Both the position numbers and the translations under genes were made by a program. The notes beneath the pieces are model-generated. The model was not told the DNA's origin. It saw only the letters and a program-made list of their open reading frames with translations, and searched no databases. Shown in pieces: positions 8,531 through 19,885 of a DNA stretch of 64,000 nucleotides. This DNA is from Alkalibacillus filiformis (GTDB lineage Bacteria; Bacillota; Bacilli; Bacillales; Alkalibacillaceae), in assembly GCF_030814115.1 (NCBI RefSeq), contig NZ_JAUSUP010000001.1, positions 744,001 to 808,000 on the forward strand. The letters run 5' to 3'. Position 1 is the first letter of the stretch; every line of letters begins with the position of its first letter.

Positions 8531-8965
8531 CTATATGATCGGAAATAAGAACAATCTAATCGCAACTGCTGCAATTGCTATACCGATCGCAATGTTACCT
8601 AACGTATTGGCACCACGACGTTTAGCGTATATACCCATCACTACACCGATCACGGCAAATAGTAATGTCCATACAAAGAATGACAGTAACGATACAGCTA
8701 AAGCGATCCAGCCCCAACCTGCATCAACATGTTCTTCATACCTTGATTCCTTCTCTTCTTTTTTCATTTTATCTTCATCTAATTCATCAGGATTAAATGT
8801 CGCTGCATCACTTGAGAATTCAACATCGTCACTACGGTTACTGATGCCATCTTCTGCATTTCGGATGCCGGTGATGGGATCATTAGTTGGATTAAAGTTG
8901 TTGTTTTGCTCGAAATAATTATCATCTTCACTATAACTTCCTGGGTGTCGATCATCGTTGCTCAT
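8531..8965 (-). CDS. YqfX-like membrane protein, DUF4190-type tail
   Basis: 144 residues. The first 80 are very acidic and Asn-rich and look disordered. The C-terminus has two hydrophobic helices (about 84-112 and 122-143) with an intervening YAKRRGANTLG, typical of DUF4190-like small membrane proteins. Position next to ispG matches B. subtilis yqfX, so it is probably that orthologue. Function unknown. ATG start with AGGAAAGTGAGGG upstream. Confidence 0.6.
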   Translation of the reverse strand: MSNDDRHPGSYSEDDNYFEQNNNFNPTNDPITGIRNAEDGISNRSDDVEFSSDAATFNPDELDEDKMKKEEKESRYEEHVDAGWGWIALAVSLLSFFVWTLLFAVIGVVMGIYAKRRGANTLGNIAIGIAIAAVAIRLFLFPII

Positions 8966-9040
8966 TCGTCTTCCCTCACTTTCCTTAGGAGTACTTATAG
9001 TGTGTGAGGGAGAGCATAAATTATACTTACTGGCACCAAC

Positions 9041-9745
9041 TTAGTTAGCAAAAGCTAGGCTACGGTTTTCCTCTGCCTTTTCTTGGATTTCTACAGCGTA
9101 CCAACTAGCTGCATGTCCATTCTCTTCTTGATATTGTTCAAGGCCACCAATGCCTCTATGATAAGCGGTTAACGCCTCATCCCAATTATTATACTCATCA
9201 TACAAGAAGTCTAAATAGACCACTGCTAATTGAATACTATAAGTTGGTTCAAAAAGCAATTCTTTCTCGTAAGGAAGATCAGCCATATCCGCAATCCAAG
9301 GTGCTGTATTTTCCATAAATTGAGATAAACCGTAAGCATGACCATATTGAGTTGGTGGTCCAACTAAATCAGGGTCAAACGTATCACCCGTTTCAACTTT
9401 AATTAGCTCATATACAATAAACGGGTCTATATCATAGGCTTCTGATTTTTGAATTAGGAAAAGTGCCCATGACTTTTCAAATGAACCTCCACTGTCCTCG
9501 ACCATTTTATTAGCTTGCATTTCGATCTCATTCCAATTATGGTACGAAAAATCTGAATCCCAATTTAAATTAATTGATTGGAAATACTCATTTTGATTTT
9601 GTACTGATTCATTTTGAATTTTTAATTCTTCTTGCTGCTGCTCTAGCTCTTCTATAGTTTGTTCATAATTTATATTATTCACGATGAATGCCGTTGTCAT
9701 AACCATAATTGTAATAAATAAAACAGCATAATGCTTTAAATTCAT
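9041..9745 (-). CDS. Membrane-anchored lytic transglycosylase (SLT domain)
   Basis: 234 residues from the ATG at 9745, which follows AAAGGATG; the longer frame to 9793 has no good ribosome site. One N-terminal membrane helix (about 4-22) is followed by a Glu/Gln-rich coiled coil (about 27-57) and a Slt-like lysozyme fold. ELIKVETGD supplies the probable catalytic Glu, followed by AYGLSQFMENTAPW and LTAYHRG, matching the GLMQ and AYNxG motifs of the family. Expected to cut the glycan strand of peptidoglycan outside the membrane. Single gene. Confidence 0.85.
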   Translation of the reverse strand: MNLKHYAVLFITIMVMTTAFIVNNINYEQTIEELEQQQEELKIQNESVQNQNEYFQSINLNWDSDFSYHNWNEIEMQANKMVEDSGGSFEKSWALFLIQKSEAYDIDPFIVYELIKVETGDTFDPDLVGPPTQYGHAYGLSQFMENTAPWIADMADLPYEKELLFEPTYSIQLAVVYLDFLYDEYNNWDEALTAYHRGIGGLEQYQEENGHAASWYAVEIQEKAEENRSLAFAN

Positions 9746-9900
9746 ATAAACATCCTTTCTTACCCTTAAAGAGTTGGTAACTTTTGGGCCCAAGTTGACA
9801 TAGTAACTTATTAGCAGCTCCTAATCAAACAAAACGCTCCAAAACACAGATTTCCCATATTTGCATATACATAAACATCCAAGTATTAAAAAGGGTGTTG

Positions 9901-10176
9901 ATGATGTTAAAGCAAATAATTACAACGAGGTTATACCACTCTACTCCAGAAGAAGTGGTTAAGTATAGTCAAGAGTACGGAATTCCTGTTACCCACGAAC
10001 AAGCAGCTATGATTTTAAGCTTTATAAAAAAAGAAAAAATCGATCCTTTTTCAGAAAAGGATCGATTAAGAACTTTTAGATTTATTCAACAAAACATTGG
10101 TACCGCCGAAGCCAAACAAGCTTATCAGTTGCTATACCAATTAGCAAAACAATACCAGCTTGATGAATTGTTATAG
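9901..10176 (+). CDS. DUF2624 family protein, YqfT-like
   Basis: About 91 residues from the ATG at 9901 (or 90 from 9904); the frame opens with GTG at 9895 inside the ribosome site AAAAGGGTG. The sequence is helical, with YSQEYGIPVTHEQAAMIL and a DRLRTFRFIQQNIG segment. In B. subtilis yqfT lies beside nfo, as here, and belongs to DUF2624. Function unknown. Its stop abuts the stop of the convergent nfo gene with no gap. Confidence 0.7.
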   Translation: MMLKQIITTRLYHSTPEEVVKYSQEYGIPVTHEQAAMILSFIKKEKIDPFSEKDRLRTFRFIQQNIGTAEAKQAYQLLYQLAKQYQLDELL

Positions 10177-11067
10177 TTATTGTTCCATAATTTTCGACTT
10201 TAAATCTTCATCAAATGTATCACCTTTAAGCATGTCAATTTCAAACTTATAAGGTGGTTTTTTATTCTTTTTGTCTGTACCGACAAAAGGTGTTTCTAAA
10301 ATTTTAGGTAAATGCATTAAATCATCATGATGAATAATATTGTGAAGTGCCTCAAAGCCGATATGACCAAACCCGATGTTTTCATGTCGGTCTTTTCCGG
10401 CACCACGTTCATTTTTACTATCGTTAATGTGTAATACTTTTAATCGATCAAGACCAATTACATTATCAAATTCTTTAAGCACACCGTCAAAATCATTAAC
10501 AATATCATATCCTGCGTCATGAACGTGACAAGTATCTAAACAAATAGACAGTCGCTCATTTTGTGTTACACCATCGATGATTTGTGCTAATTCTTCAAAA
10601 GAACGGCCAATTTCTGAACCTTTACCTGCCATTGTTTCTAAAGCAATTTGAACATCACGCTTTTCCTCAAAGACTTCGTTTAAACCTTCGATGATCTTAT
10701 TAATCCCTTTATCCGTACCTTCTCCAACATGAGATCCTGGGTGAAGGACAATTTGTTTAGCCCCAATCGCTTCTGTTCTTTCAACTTCTGAACGTAAGAA
10801 GTTCACACCTAATTCAAACGTTTCTGGCTTATTCGTGTTTCCAATATTAATAATATATGGAGCATGAATAACGATGTCTTCTATTCCGTTTTCCTCCATA
10901 TGTTGAGTGCCAGCCTCTATATTTAATTCCTCAATCGCTTTACGACGAGTGTTTTGAGGGGCTCCTGTATAAATCATAAAAGTATTCGCACCATAAGATA
11001 CAGCCGCTTCACTTGAACCGAGTAACATATTCTTCCCGCTCATTGATACGTGTGATCCTAGTTTCAT
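10177..11067 (-). CDS. nfo: Endonuclease IV (AP endonuclease)
   Basis: Cuts 5' of abasic sites during base-excision repair, including spore DNA repair. 296 residues, a TIM-barrel with zinc ligands visible in [48 protein letters not shown] and KILETP. ATG after GAGAGGAG. It follows cshB by 17 bases and is co-oriented, as in the B. subtilis cshB-nfo pair. Confidence 0.96.
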   Translation of the reverse strand: MKLGSHVSMSGKNMLLGSSEAAVSYGANTFMIYTGAPQNTRRKAIEELNIEAGTQHMEENGIEDIVIHAPYIINIGNTNKPETFELGVNFLRSEVERTEAIGAKQIVLHPGSHVGEGTDKGINKIIEGLNEVFEEKRDVQIALETMAGKGSEIGRSFEELAQIIDGVTQNERLSICLDTCHVHDAGYDIVNDFDGVLKEFDNVIGLDRLKVLHINDSKNERGAGKDRHENIGFGHIGFEALHNIIHHDDLMHLPKILETPFVGTDKKNKKPPYKFEIDMLKGDTFDEDLKSKIMEQ

Positions 11068-11084
11068 TACTCATTCTCCTCTCT

Positions 11085-12401
11085 TTATCTACGCTTTCCT
11101 TTCTTGGACTGTTTCTGCTTCATTTGTTTTTTAATTTGGTCTTTCTCATTTTGCATTTTCTTTTTATAGCCTGGCTTGACTTTTTTCTGTTTTTTAACTT
11201 TTTTCCACGCTTCTGATTCTAATTCATGATCTGCTTTTTGCCTTTGTTTACGTTCATTCCATTTTTTAACCTGGACCCATTCACCTTTTTTAATATCATA
11301 GTTAAAAAATTCAATGCCTCTTGATTCAAGTGATTCAATTAAGGTTAAATCTTTGTCTTGATAAAAGCTAACAGCAGTACCTTCTAAACCAGCGCGTGCC
11401 GTTCGTCCGACACGGTGTATATACGTATCAACATCATGAGGCATCTCAGCATTAAATACGTGGCTTATCCCTGGAATATCAATCCCTCTAGCGGCTAAGT
11501 CTGTCGCAACGATATATTCATACCTTAATGACCTTAACTCTTTTAGCACTCTTTTGCGCTCTCTTGGTTTTAAGCCACCATGAACAACCCCTACCTCAAG
11601 TCCTTTATCAAGCAATTGTTCAGCTAAAGCATCCGCATGTTCTTTTTTGTTGACGAATACTAATGCAATATATGGGTTAATAAGTTTTGAGGCTTCTACA
11701 ATTAAATCTGCTTGTTGCCTATGTCGTAAAGGAACTAAACGATGCTCCAATTGTTCAGGACTTAGCACATCTTCTTCAATTTGAATATGCTCAGGCGCTG
11801 TTAAATACTTTTTAAGAAAAGGCTGTAACCCTTTTGGAATAGTTGCTGAATATACCATGATTTGAACCTCTTCATACATTCGGGACAAAATTTGATCAAC
11901 TTCTTCAATTAGACCAAGGTCGATTAACAAGTCAGCTTCATCGACAACGACACTATTAACCGTTGAAGCATTGATTGTACCTTCTTCTATAAAGTCTAAA
12001 ATCCTACCAGGTGTTCCTACAATAATGTGAGGTGGATTTTGTAACTTTTGTTGTAAGCGTTGTTTGTCTGTTCCACCAATCACTAGCTTTGCTGTCCATT
12101 TCTCATTAGAGAAACTAATTACCTTTTTCACTTCTTCAAAAATTTGCATCGCTAGCTCTCTCGTCGGTGCAATGATAATTTTTTGCACGTCATCCTGTTC
12201 GCTATTAACCCGATCAAACATAGGAATTAAGTATGCATGTGTTTTCCCTGTACCCGTTTGTGACTGGCCAATAATGCTTTTCATTTTTAAAGCGTGTGGA
12301 ATAACTCGATGTTGAATTTCTGTAGGGTGTTTAAACTTTAACTGCTCAATTACATTTAACGTATTGTTTTGTAAGTCATACGATTGGAAATATCTTTTCA
12401 T
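11085..12401 (-). CDS. cshB: DEAD-box ATP-dependent RNA helicase CshB
   Basis: 438 residues. Motifs in order: Q-motif region, Walker A GQSQTGTGKTH (about 45-55), PTRELAMQI, VDEADLL, YSATIP, VATDLAARGID and HRVGRTARAG. The C-terminus is a Lys/Arg-rich tail of about 65 residues typical of CshB. Remodels RNA, probably in ribosome assembly or cold adaptation. ATG start after AAAGGAG. Divergent from ispH with a 140-base promoter region between. Confidence 0.93.
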   Translation of the reverse strand: MKRYFQSYDLQNNTLNVIEQLKFKHPTEIQHRVIPHALKMKSIIGQSQTGTGKTHAYLIPMFDRVNSEQDDVQKIIIAPTRELAMQIFEEVKKVISFSNEKWTAKLVIGGTDKQRLQQKLQNPPHIIVGTPGRILDFIEEGTINASTVNSVVVDEADLLIDLGLIEEVDQILSRMYEEVQIMVYSATIPKGLQPFLKKYLTAPEHIQIEEDVLSPEQLEHRLVPLRHRQQADLIVEASKLINPYIALVFVNKKEHADALAEQLLDKGLEVGVVHGGLKPRERKRVLKELRSLRYEYIVATDLAARGIDIPGISHVFNAEMPHDVDTYIHRVGRTARAGLEGTAVSFYQDKDLTLIESLESRGIEFFNYDIKKGEWVQVKKWNERKQRQKADHELESEAWKKVKKQKKVKPGYKKKMQNEKDQIKKQMKQKQSKKGKRR

Positions 12402-12541
12402 TATTCTAAAACTCCTTTACTATCAAGTTTAATTATAAATGACACGAATTATAAATGCTACTGATAGAAAGATTTTGTCAAACTCGTTTATAACCATTAT
12501 AATAACGAATAGAGATGATTATATGAGGAGGCCATGTTTTC

Positions 12542-13501
12542 ATGGAAGTCATTAAGATTGCTCCAAGGGGATATTGTTACGGTGTGGTAGATGCTATGGT
12601 TATTGCAAGTAACGCTGCTAAAGACCCAAACTTACCACGACCAATTTATATATTAGGGATGATTGTACACAACAGCCATGTAACACAAGCTTTCGAAGAT
12701 GAAGGTGTTATTACTTTAGACGGTAAAGACCGTACACGTGATCAGTTGTTACATGACATTGATGAAGGAACCGTTATTTTTACTGCTCACGGTGTCTCAC
12801 CAGAAGTTAAGAAAGTTGCTGAAGATAAAGGGCTAACTGTTCTTGATGCGACTTGTCCTGATGTTACACGCACTCATGATTTAATTCGTGAAAAAGTGTC
12901 AGAAGGCTATGAAGTCGTCTATATTGGTAAAAAAGGACATCCTGAACCAGAGGGCGCTGTTGGAGTCGCACCTGATCACGTTCACTTAATTCAAACAGAA
13001 GACGAAGTAGAAAACTTAAACCTCCCAGAAGGTTCTAAGGTAGTTGTTACAAACCAAACGACGATGAGCCAATGGGATGTTTACGATATAATGTTGGAAG
13101 TACAGGAAAAATACCCACAAACTGAAATGATTCAAGAAATCTGCATGGCGACACAAGTACGTCAAGAAGCAGTGGCTGAACAGGCAGGAGATGCTGACTT
13201 AACATTAGTTGTCGGCGACCCGAAAAGTAACAACTCAAACCGTTTAGCGCAAGTTTCAAAAGAGAAAGCTGGCACAGAAGCTTATCGGATCGCCGATGTT
13301 TCGGAGATCAAGTTAGATTGGCTTGAACAGTGTGAAAAGATCGCTGTCACAGCAGGTGCCTCTACACCAACTCCAATTACAAAAGAAGTTATTAAATTTA
13401 TCGAACAGTATGATCCTAATAATGAAACAACTTGGGACCTTAATAGTAAAATTACGAACAATAAAATTTTACCTAAAGTTAAACCGAAGAAAAAAGTTTA
13501 A
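12542..13501 (+). CDS. ispH: 4-hydroxy-3-methylbut-2-enyl diphosphate reductase
   Basis: Last step of the MEP pathway, making IPP and DMAPP from HMBPP with a 4Fe-4S cluster. 319 residues. Three conserved Cys are visible: C12 (PRGYCYGV), about C104 (DATCPD) and about C201 (EICMATQ). Also visible are the HGVSPEV and GKKGHPE substrate-site segments. The ATG at 12542 follows GAGGAGG. The last 15 residues are Lys-rich. Monocistronic with a strong terminator. Confidence 0.97.
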   Translation: MEVIKIAPRGYCYGVVDAMVIASNAAKDPNLPRPIYILGMIVHNSHVTQAFEDEGVITLDGKDRTRDQLLHDIDEGTVIFTAHGVSPEVKKVAEDKGLTVLDATCPDVTRTHDLIREKVSEGYEVVYIGKKGHPEPEGAVGVAPDHVHLIQTEDEVENLNLPEGSKVVVTNQTTMSQWDVYDIMLEVQEKYPQTEMIQEICMATQVRQEAVAEQAGDADLTLVVGDPKSNNSNRLAQVSKEKAGTEAYRIADVSEIKLDWLEQCEKIAVTAGASTPTPITKEVIKFIEQYDPNNETTWDLNSKITNNKILPKVKPKKKV

Positions 13502-13513
13502 CTTAAAAACATC

Positions 13514-13559
13514 CCCAGCTAAAGGGCTTATTTCAAAAGTCCTTTAGCTGGGTTTTTTT
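13514..13559 (+). terminator. Rho-independent terminator of ispH
   Basis: CCCAGCTAAAGG (13514-13525) pairs perfectly with CCTTTAGCTGGG (13541-13552), followed by seven T. Confidence 0.92.
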
Positions 13560-13566
13560 ATGACCC

Positions 13567-13607
13567 AAAAATAAAACCCAACCACTTATCAATAATAATG
13601 GTTGGGT
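13567..13607 (-). terminator. Rho-independent terminator of guaA
   Basis: ACCCAACCA and TGGTTGGGT form a 9-bp stem; in the minus direction it is followed by TTTTATTTTT. It lies 16 bases beyond the guaA stop. Confidence 0.88.
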
Positions 13608-13622
13608 CTATACTATATAAAG

Positions 13623-15161
13623 TTACTCCCACTCAATTGTTGCAGGAGGCTTACTCGTAATATCATAAACGACTCGGTTAACTCCATTTACTTCATTTGT
13701 AATACGGTTAGATATCTTTTCTAGTACATCCCAAGGAAGTCGTGCCCAATCAGACGTCATGCCATCAACTGATGTAACTGCACGTAGACCGACTGTATGG
13801 TTGTAAGTACGCTCATCACCTTGTACTCCTACACTTTGAATTCCCGGTAACACCGTGAAATACTGCCATACATCTTTCTCTAAATCATTTAATTTTATCT
13901 CTTCACGTAGAATTGCATCTGATTCACGTACAATCTCTAACTTCTCTTCTGTCACTTCTCCTAAAGTACGAATCGCAAGTCCTGGTCCTGGGAACGGTTG
14001 ACGCCAAACGATATGTTCTGGGATCCCCAGTTCTTCACCTAATTTTCGAACTTCATCTTTGAATAAAGTTTTAAGTGGCTCAATTAAGTCAAACTGCATA
14101 TGTTCTGGTAATCCACCAACATTATGGTGTGACTTAATGGTTTGTGCTGTATCCGTACCACTTTCAATAATGTCGGTATAAAGTGTACCTTGTGCTAAAT
14201 AGTCCATATCCTTTAACTTATCTGCTTCATCATCAAAAACATAAATGAATTCGTTACCGATAATTTTTCTCTTTTCTTCTGGGTCACTAACCCCATTTAA
14301 CTTAGATAGAAAGCGGTCTTTTGCATCAACTTTAATAACGTTTATATTAAATCCTTCTTCAAACATTTTCATCACGTCGTCTGCTTCATTCTTTCTTAAT
14401 AGACCATGATCAACAAAGATACAAGTTAATTGGTCACCAATCGCTTCATGTAGAAGGACAGCAACAACTGATGAGTCAACACCACCACTTAAAGCACATA
14501 GCACTTTTCGGTCCTTTACTTCTTCACGAATCTTTTCAACTTGCATTTCGATAAAGTTTTCCATCGTCCATTCGCCATCACACTCGCACGCATTAAATAC
14601 AAAATTTTTCAACAGGTCATTACCATGTTCAGAGTGTTTAACTTCAGGGTGAAATTGGACACCATACAGATGTTTAGTTTCATGACTAAATGAAGCAATT
14701 GGACAAGAAGGGTTAGTCGCGTTGACCACAAATCCATTAGGTGCTTGCGTTACAAGATCACCATGACTCATCCAAACGACCTGTTCATCAGGTAAAGCTT
14801 GAAAAAGACTTGATGTTTCTTTTACATCAATTGTGGCCTTGCCATATTCTCGGTGGCTCGCTTGTTCAACGCTACCCCCTAGTTGTTTAGCCATTAACTG
14901 CATACCATAACAAATTCCTAAAACAGGGATCCCTAGGTTGAAAATTTCTTCATCTATTTGTGGTGAATGGTCATCATAAACACTTCCAGGACCACCTGAT
15001 AACACAATTCCTTTAGGGTTTAATTCTTTGATTTCTTCTGCAGAGATTTTATTAGAGTATAATTCACTATAAACACCTAATTCTCTAATTCTCCTCGTAA
15101 TTAATTGATTATATTGACTACCGTAGTCTAAAACGATAATTTTTTCATCAAGCGTATTCAT
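13623..15161 (-). CDS. guaA: GMP synthase (glutamine-hydrolysing)
   Basis: Converts XMP to GMP with glutamine and ATP, the last step of guanine nucleotide synthesis. 512 residues: N-terminal class I amidotransferase with nucleophile C84 (LGICYGM) and His/Glu in [11 protein letters not shown]-pyrophosphatase domain with P-loop SGGVDSS near 223; C-terminal dimerisation domain ending in [12 protein letters not shown] after AAAAAGGTGG. Upstream lies a guanine riboswitch with an intrinsic terminator, so end product should switch transcription off. guaB lies directly upstream on the same strand. Confidence 0.98.
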   Translation of the reverse strand: MNTLDEKIIVLDYGSQYNQLITRRIRELGVYSELYSNKISAEEIKELNPKGIVLSGGPGSVYDDHSPQIDEEIFNLGIPVLGICYGMQLMAKQLGGSVEQASHREYGKATIDVKETSSLFQALPDEQVVWMSHGDLVTQAPNGFVVNATNPSCPIASFSHETKHLYGVQFHPEVKHSEHGNDLLKNFVFNACECDGEWTMENFIEMQVEKIREEVKDRKVLCALSGGVDSSVVAVLLHEAIGDQLTCIFVDHGLLRKNEADDVMKMFEEGFNINVIKVDAKDRFLSKLNGVSDPEEKRKIIGNEFIYVFDDEADKLKDMDYLAQGTLYTDIIESGTDTAQTIKSHHNVGGLPEHMQFDLIEPLKTLFKDEVRKLGEELGIPEHIVWRQPFPGPGLAIRTLGEVTEEKLEIVRESDAILREEIKLNDLEKDVWQYFTVLPGIQSVGVQGDERTYNHTVGLRAVTSVDGMTSDWARLPWDVLEKISNRITNEVNGVNRVVYDITSKPPATIEWE

Positions 15162-15204
15162 AATCTCGTACCACCTTTTTGATTACATCATTACACATTA
15201 ACCA

Positions 15205-15334
15205 TAAAAAAATACAACTCTGCCAATCAAAGGGGGAGAAAGGCAGAATTGTATCGTCATCTGCCTTCATAGTCAGGTTGTTTAAGGCAACCCGGTAGAG
15301 ACTCTCACCCCGTATTGGCGAGTATATATGAAGC
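15205..15334 (-). promoter_or_regulatory. Guanine (purine) riboswitch with terminator, controls guaA
   Basis: Read on the minus strand, 15334-15264 gives the purine aptamer: P1 TTCAT/ATGAA, junction ATATACTCG, J2/3 TCTACC, P3 with loop CCTTAAA, and J3/1 GACTATG. The C in GACTATG is the specificity base expected for guanine (T in adenine switches). Downstream, ATACAATTCTGCC pairs with GGCAGAGTTGTAT and is followed by seven T, a terminator (15205-15254). GAAGGCAG at the 3' side of P1 can also pair with CTGCCTTTC of the terminator arm, giving an antiterminator. This predicts an OFF switch when guanine binds. Confidence 0.93.
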
Positions 15335-15373
15335 CATATTATCGTAAAAGGTTTTATGGTTAATCGTTTTTAA

Positions 15374-16936
<1,563 letters not shown>

Positions 16937-16949
16937 TCATTTAATAGAC

Positions 16950-18068
16950 TTATAGAAAATGAAATGGTTCCGTCACTTGTTCAGAAGAAACGAATTCAAT
17001 ATTCATTTCTCTTTTAGTAGCGTCTTGTTGTAGTTGGTCTTTTAACCCTTGCTTCATAATTTGTTCTATATGATGTCCTGGATCGATCATTGCTAAGCCA
17101 ATACCTAATGCATCGTGAGCTGTATGATAATAAACATCCCCTGTAATTAACACATCAGCTCCTTTTCTTTTAGCTTGGTTAATAAATTTGTTACCATCAC
17201 CACCAATTACAGCAACCTTTTTCACTTTCTTATTAGGATCACCGACAAACCGTAGCTGCGGGACGTTAAAGGTTTGTTTCACTTCATTTGCAAACTGTTC
17301 TAATGTTTTAGACTGCTCTAGTTTACCGATTCTTCCTAACCCTTTTTCTTCTCCGTCTAAGTGTAATGGGTAAACATCATAAGCCATTTCTTCATACGGA
17401 TGAGCTTCATTAGCAAGTTTAATACTATGATCAATCTTGGATTCAGGGACAATCGTTTCCATGCGTATTTCATTTACTTTTTCGAGTTTATCAGTGGAAC
17501 CAATATATGGATTAGTGCCTTCTTGAGGTTTAAAAGTACCAAACCCATCACTATTAAATGTACAATGGCTATAGTTGCCGATATGACCAGCACCAGCCTC
17601 AGCTAAGGCATCTCTTATGTCGTTTTCATGTGTGGTTGGCGTAAAAATCACTAATTTATATAATCGTTCTTTTTCAGTTGATACGACAACGGCATCGCTT
17701 TCTAATCCTAATTGTTCCATTAACATATCATTAACGCCACCGTTAGCGATATCTAGGTTTGTATGAGCTGCATAAACTGTAATGTTATGCTGGATTAACT
17801 TACTTACGATTTTACCTTTTTCGCTATTTAAATCGACAGACTTTAGAGGTTTGAATATTAAAGGATGGTGGGCTACGATTAAGTCAATTTCTTGATCAAT
17901 TGCTTCATCAACAACATCTTCTAGTACATCTAACGCAATCATAACCTTGCTTACTTTTTGGTTAGCGTCACCTACTTGTAAACCGATCGGATCACCTTCA
18001 AAGGCTAAATGTTTAGGAGCTTTCTTTTCTACTAATGAGATCACGTCTTTTACAGTAACTTGATTCAT
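16950..18068 (-). CDS. yqfO: Nif3-like dinuclear metal-centre protein, YqfO
   Basis: 372 residues. N-terminal NIF3 half has IVAHHPLIFKPL and VYAAHTNLDIANGG metal-site motifs; the C-terminal half has VAVIGGDGNKFI, ITGDVYYHTAHDA and IDPGHHIE. Between them, about residues 130-235, sits the YqfO-specific insert that resembles PII/CutA (KLVIFTPTTHENDIRDAL, GAGHIGNYSHC). The family binds two metals; its substrate is unsettled, with GTP cyclohydrolase-like activity proposed for some members. ATG overlaps the trmK stop by 4 bases (ATGA), implying translational coupling. Confidence 0.92.
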   Translation of the reverse strand: MNQVTVKDVISLVEKKAPKHLAFEGDPIGLQVGDANQKVSKVMIALDVLEDVVDEAIDQEIDLIVAHHPLIFKPLKSVDLNSEKGKIVSKLIQHNITVYAAHTNLDIANGGVNDMLMEQLGLESDAVVVSTEKERLYKLVIFTPTTHENDIRDALAEAGAGHIGNYSHCTFNSDGFGTFKPQEGTNPYIGSTDKLEKVNEIRMETIVPESKIDHSIKLANEAHPYEEMAYDVYPLHLDGEEKGLGRIGKLEQSKTLEQFANEVKQTFNVPQLRFVGDPNKKVKKVAVIGGDGNKFINQAKRKGADVLITGDVYYHTAHDALGIGLAMIDPGHHIEQIMKQGLKDQLQQDATKREMNIEFVSSEQVTEPFHFL

Positions 18069-18763
18069 TCAAATACCTCCTCTTTAATCCACGTTAATTG
18101 TTGTTCAAACTGGTTTATTTTTTCATGGTTCGGTTCTGAAGCTTGTTTCATTTGAGTAATAATGGACTGTTTTTTCTCAAAAACATGTCTCCATTTTTTA
18201 TAAAAGGCTTCATTTTTTGATTGTAACATAATAGGACCTAAATAAATTTCCTTGGCAGAATAAGAAATTTTCCCATCAGAAGGTGTCAATACGACAACTT
18301 CATAAATATAGCCGTCCTCTTCTATTACATCTTCGTTTACAATTTCATATTGTTGCTCTATGGCAAACTCGCGAATGGAACTTGCATCGATGTTTGGTTG
18401 TAACACTAAAGCTTTAGCTTCACTTAACTTGTTAATCCCATTTTTCAAAATGTTTGTGATTAATGTTCCACCCATCCCTGCAATCGTTACACAGTCAACC
18501 TCTTCAGGTGATAGAACTTCTAAACCATCACCTAATCGAACATCAATCCGATTAGATAATTCCATTGCCTCGACTTGTTTAACAGCAGCACGATAAGGGC
18601 CTTCATTAACTTCTCCAGCAATCGCCTTTACATCCGGTCTCTCCAGGCAAATTTTACAAGGTAAATAAGCATGGTCAGAACCGATATCCGCAACACAGTT
18701 TATATTATCAGGGATCATTTGTTTTACTCGACTAAGTCTCTTTGATAAATCAATTTCTTTCAT
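18065..18763 (-). CDS. trmK: tRNA (adenine(22)-N(1))-methyltransferase TrmK
   Basis: 232 residues from the ATG at 18763; the in-frame GTG at 18772 lies inside the AGGTGA ribosome site. SAM-binding motif VADIGSDHAYLPC near residue 25, followed by GEVNEGPYRAA and the catalytic-loop-like TIAGMGGTLI. Methylates A22 of tRNA. It is the upstream member of the trmK-yqfO pair known in many Firmicutes and follows the cccA terminator. Confidence 0.93.
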   Translation of the reverse strand: MKEIDLSKRLSRVKQMIPDNINCVADIGSDHAYLPCKICLERPDVKAIAGEVNEGPYRAAVKQVEAMELSNRIDVRLGDGLEVLSPEEVDCVTIAGMGGTLITNILKNGINKLSEAKALVLQPNIDASSIREFAIEQQYEIVNEDVIEEDGYIYEVVVLTPSDGKISYSAKEIYLGPIMLQSKNEAFYKKWRHVFEKKQSIITQMKQASEPNHEKINQFEQQLTWIKEEVFE

Positions 18764-18793
18764 TGTTGTCACCTATTTCTATTTTTATAAAAC

Positions 18794-18850
18794 AAAAGTC
18801 CAGAAACATTAGTCTGCAAGGGTGACTTACAAACATGCTCCTGGACTTTT
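18794..18850 (-). terminator. Terminator between cccA and trmK
   Basis: AAAAGTCCAG and CTGGACTTTT form the base of a long hairpin, followed on the minus strand by TTGTTTTAT. It starts 11 bases after the cccA stop. Confidence 0.75.
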
Positions 18851-18860
18851 CATTAATGGT

Positions 18861-19217
18861 CTATTGCTCCATAAGCCATTCTGCAAGGATTTCTGCTTCT
18901 TCATTCGTTGCATAATCCCCTGTCATAATAGAGCTTCCTTCAACACCATTAGCAATGATGTCTTCTAGTTCTTCAAGTGAGAAACGGTCTCCAGCATTCT
19001 GTAATTCTGGTCCACTTCCACCTTCTAAATCTCCACCGTGACATGATAGACAGTTGTTTTCATAAATAGCTTCTGGGCTATCAGCAGCTTCTTCTGTCTC
19101 TTCAGTTGCCTCTTCAGCATGGCGCATTTGATCTAAACCAACACCAGCCATAACGATCATTGCTACAATTCCAAGAGTAGCAATTGTTACGTATGGAATA
19201 ATTGGGTTTCTGCTCAT
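18861..19217 (-). CDS. cccA: Membrane-anchored cytochrome c-550
   Basis: 118 residues. One uncleaved N-terminal membrane helix (about 8-28), a Glu/Ala-rich linker (about 34-48), then a class I cytochrome c domain with haem motif C56-L-S-C59-H60 and a likely axial Met98 in SIMTGDY. Transfers electrons on the outer face of the membrane, as CccA does in B. subtilis where it is also near sigA. The acidic linker fits a halophilic host. ATG after AAGGAGG. Confidence 0.9.
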   Translation of the reverse strand: MSRNPIIPYVTIATLGIVAMIVMAGVGLDQMRHAEEATEETEEAADSPEAIYENNCLSCHGGDLEGGSGPELQNAGDRFSLEELEDIIANGVEGSSIMTGDYATNEEAEILAEWLMEQ

Positions 19218-19314
19218 CTGTTTCCTTCCTCCTTACGTTACCTATTATGTATACAAAACTATATATATTTTACTTTAAAAACCGTTTGTCGGAAAGGGCT
19301 AAAATGTGAAATTA

Positions 19315-19860
19315 TTATAAAAACATAATTGTTAGTAGCAAAATGGTGCCGATTACACCTGAAGCGACTAAATAGTAATACCGATAAATAATTCCTACAA
19401 CGACCCATATGATACAGTGGAAAAAAATAGTTGAGATTAATACGACCCCTTGTCCAAACAGCGTATGAAATAGTGATATGGTAGCTATTAGAAGCACTAA
19501 AAATAAGAGCATAATAGGGATATGAATTAAAGTTTGGTGCTTTTTATTATACCAATACAAGTGCCCTGCAATTAAGAGCATCATACCTAAAAAAATAACC
19601 ATTTCAATCCACAAGTCATATTGAAAAAAAACCAACAAAAATAAAGAAATGGGTAGAAGGAGTATGAGAAGAACTACATCTGCATAAAGAAATAATGAGT
19701 TTCGAACAAGATCTCTTTTAGTTGATGCACTTTCCTCTACCCCTTCACCATACGTATATAGTGCCAATAAAAAATCACAATATTCTGCGGGTAATAATTT
19801 ATTTTGTTTCCAATGCTTGATTTCATCGATAATCACTTGATTTCGATTGTCATTCCCCAT
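19315..19860 (-). CDS. Unrecognised membrane protein between sigA and cccA
   Basis: 181 residues. A soluble N-terminus of about 50 residues (IDEIKHWKQNKLLPAEYCDFLLALYT) is followed by four to six hydrophobic helices from about 55 to the end. The N-terminal pattern recalls small-helix domains in front of DUF2157-type membrane proteins, but I do not recognise the family firmly. ATG with CGGAGGTG upstream. It follows sigA by 25 bases and may be co-transcribed. No counterpart occupies this place in the B. subtilis order I know. Confidence 0.6.
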   Translation of the reverse strand: MGNDNRNQVIIDEIKHWKQNKLLPAEYCDFLLALYTYGEGVEESASTKRDLVRNSLFLYADVVLLILLLPISLFLLVFFQYDLWIEMVIFLGMMLLIAGHLYWYNKKHQTLIHIPIMLLFLVLLIATISLFHTLFGQGVVLISTIFFHCIIWVVVGIIYRYYYLVASGVIGTILLLTIMFL

Positions 19861-19885
19861 CGTACACCTCCGCAGAGTTGATAGG

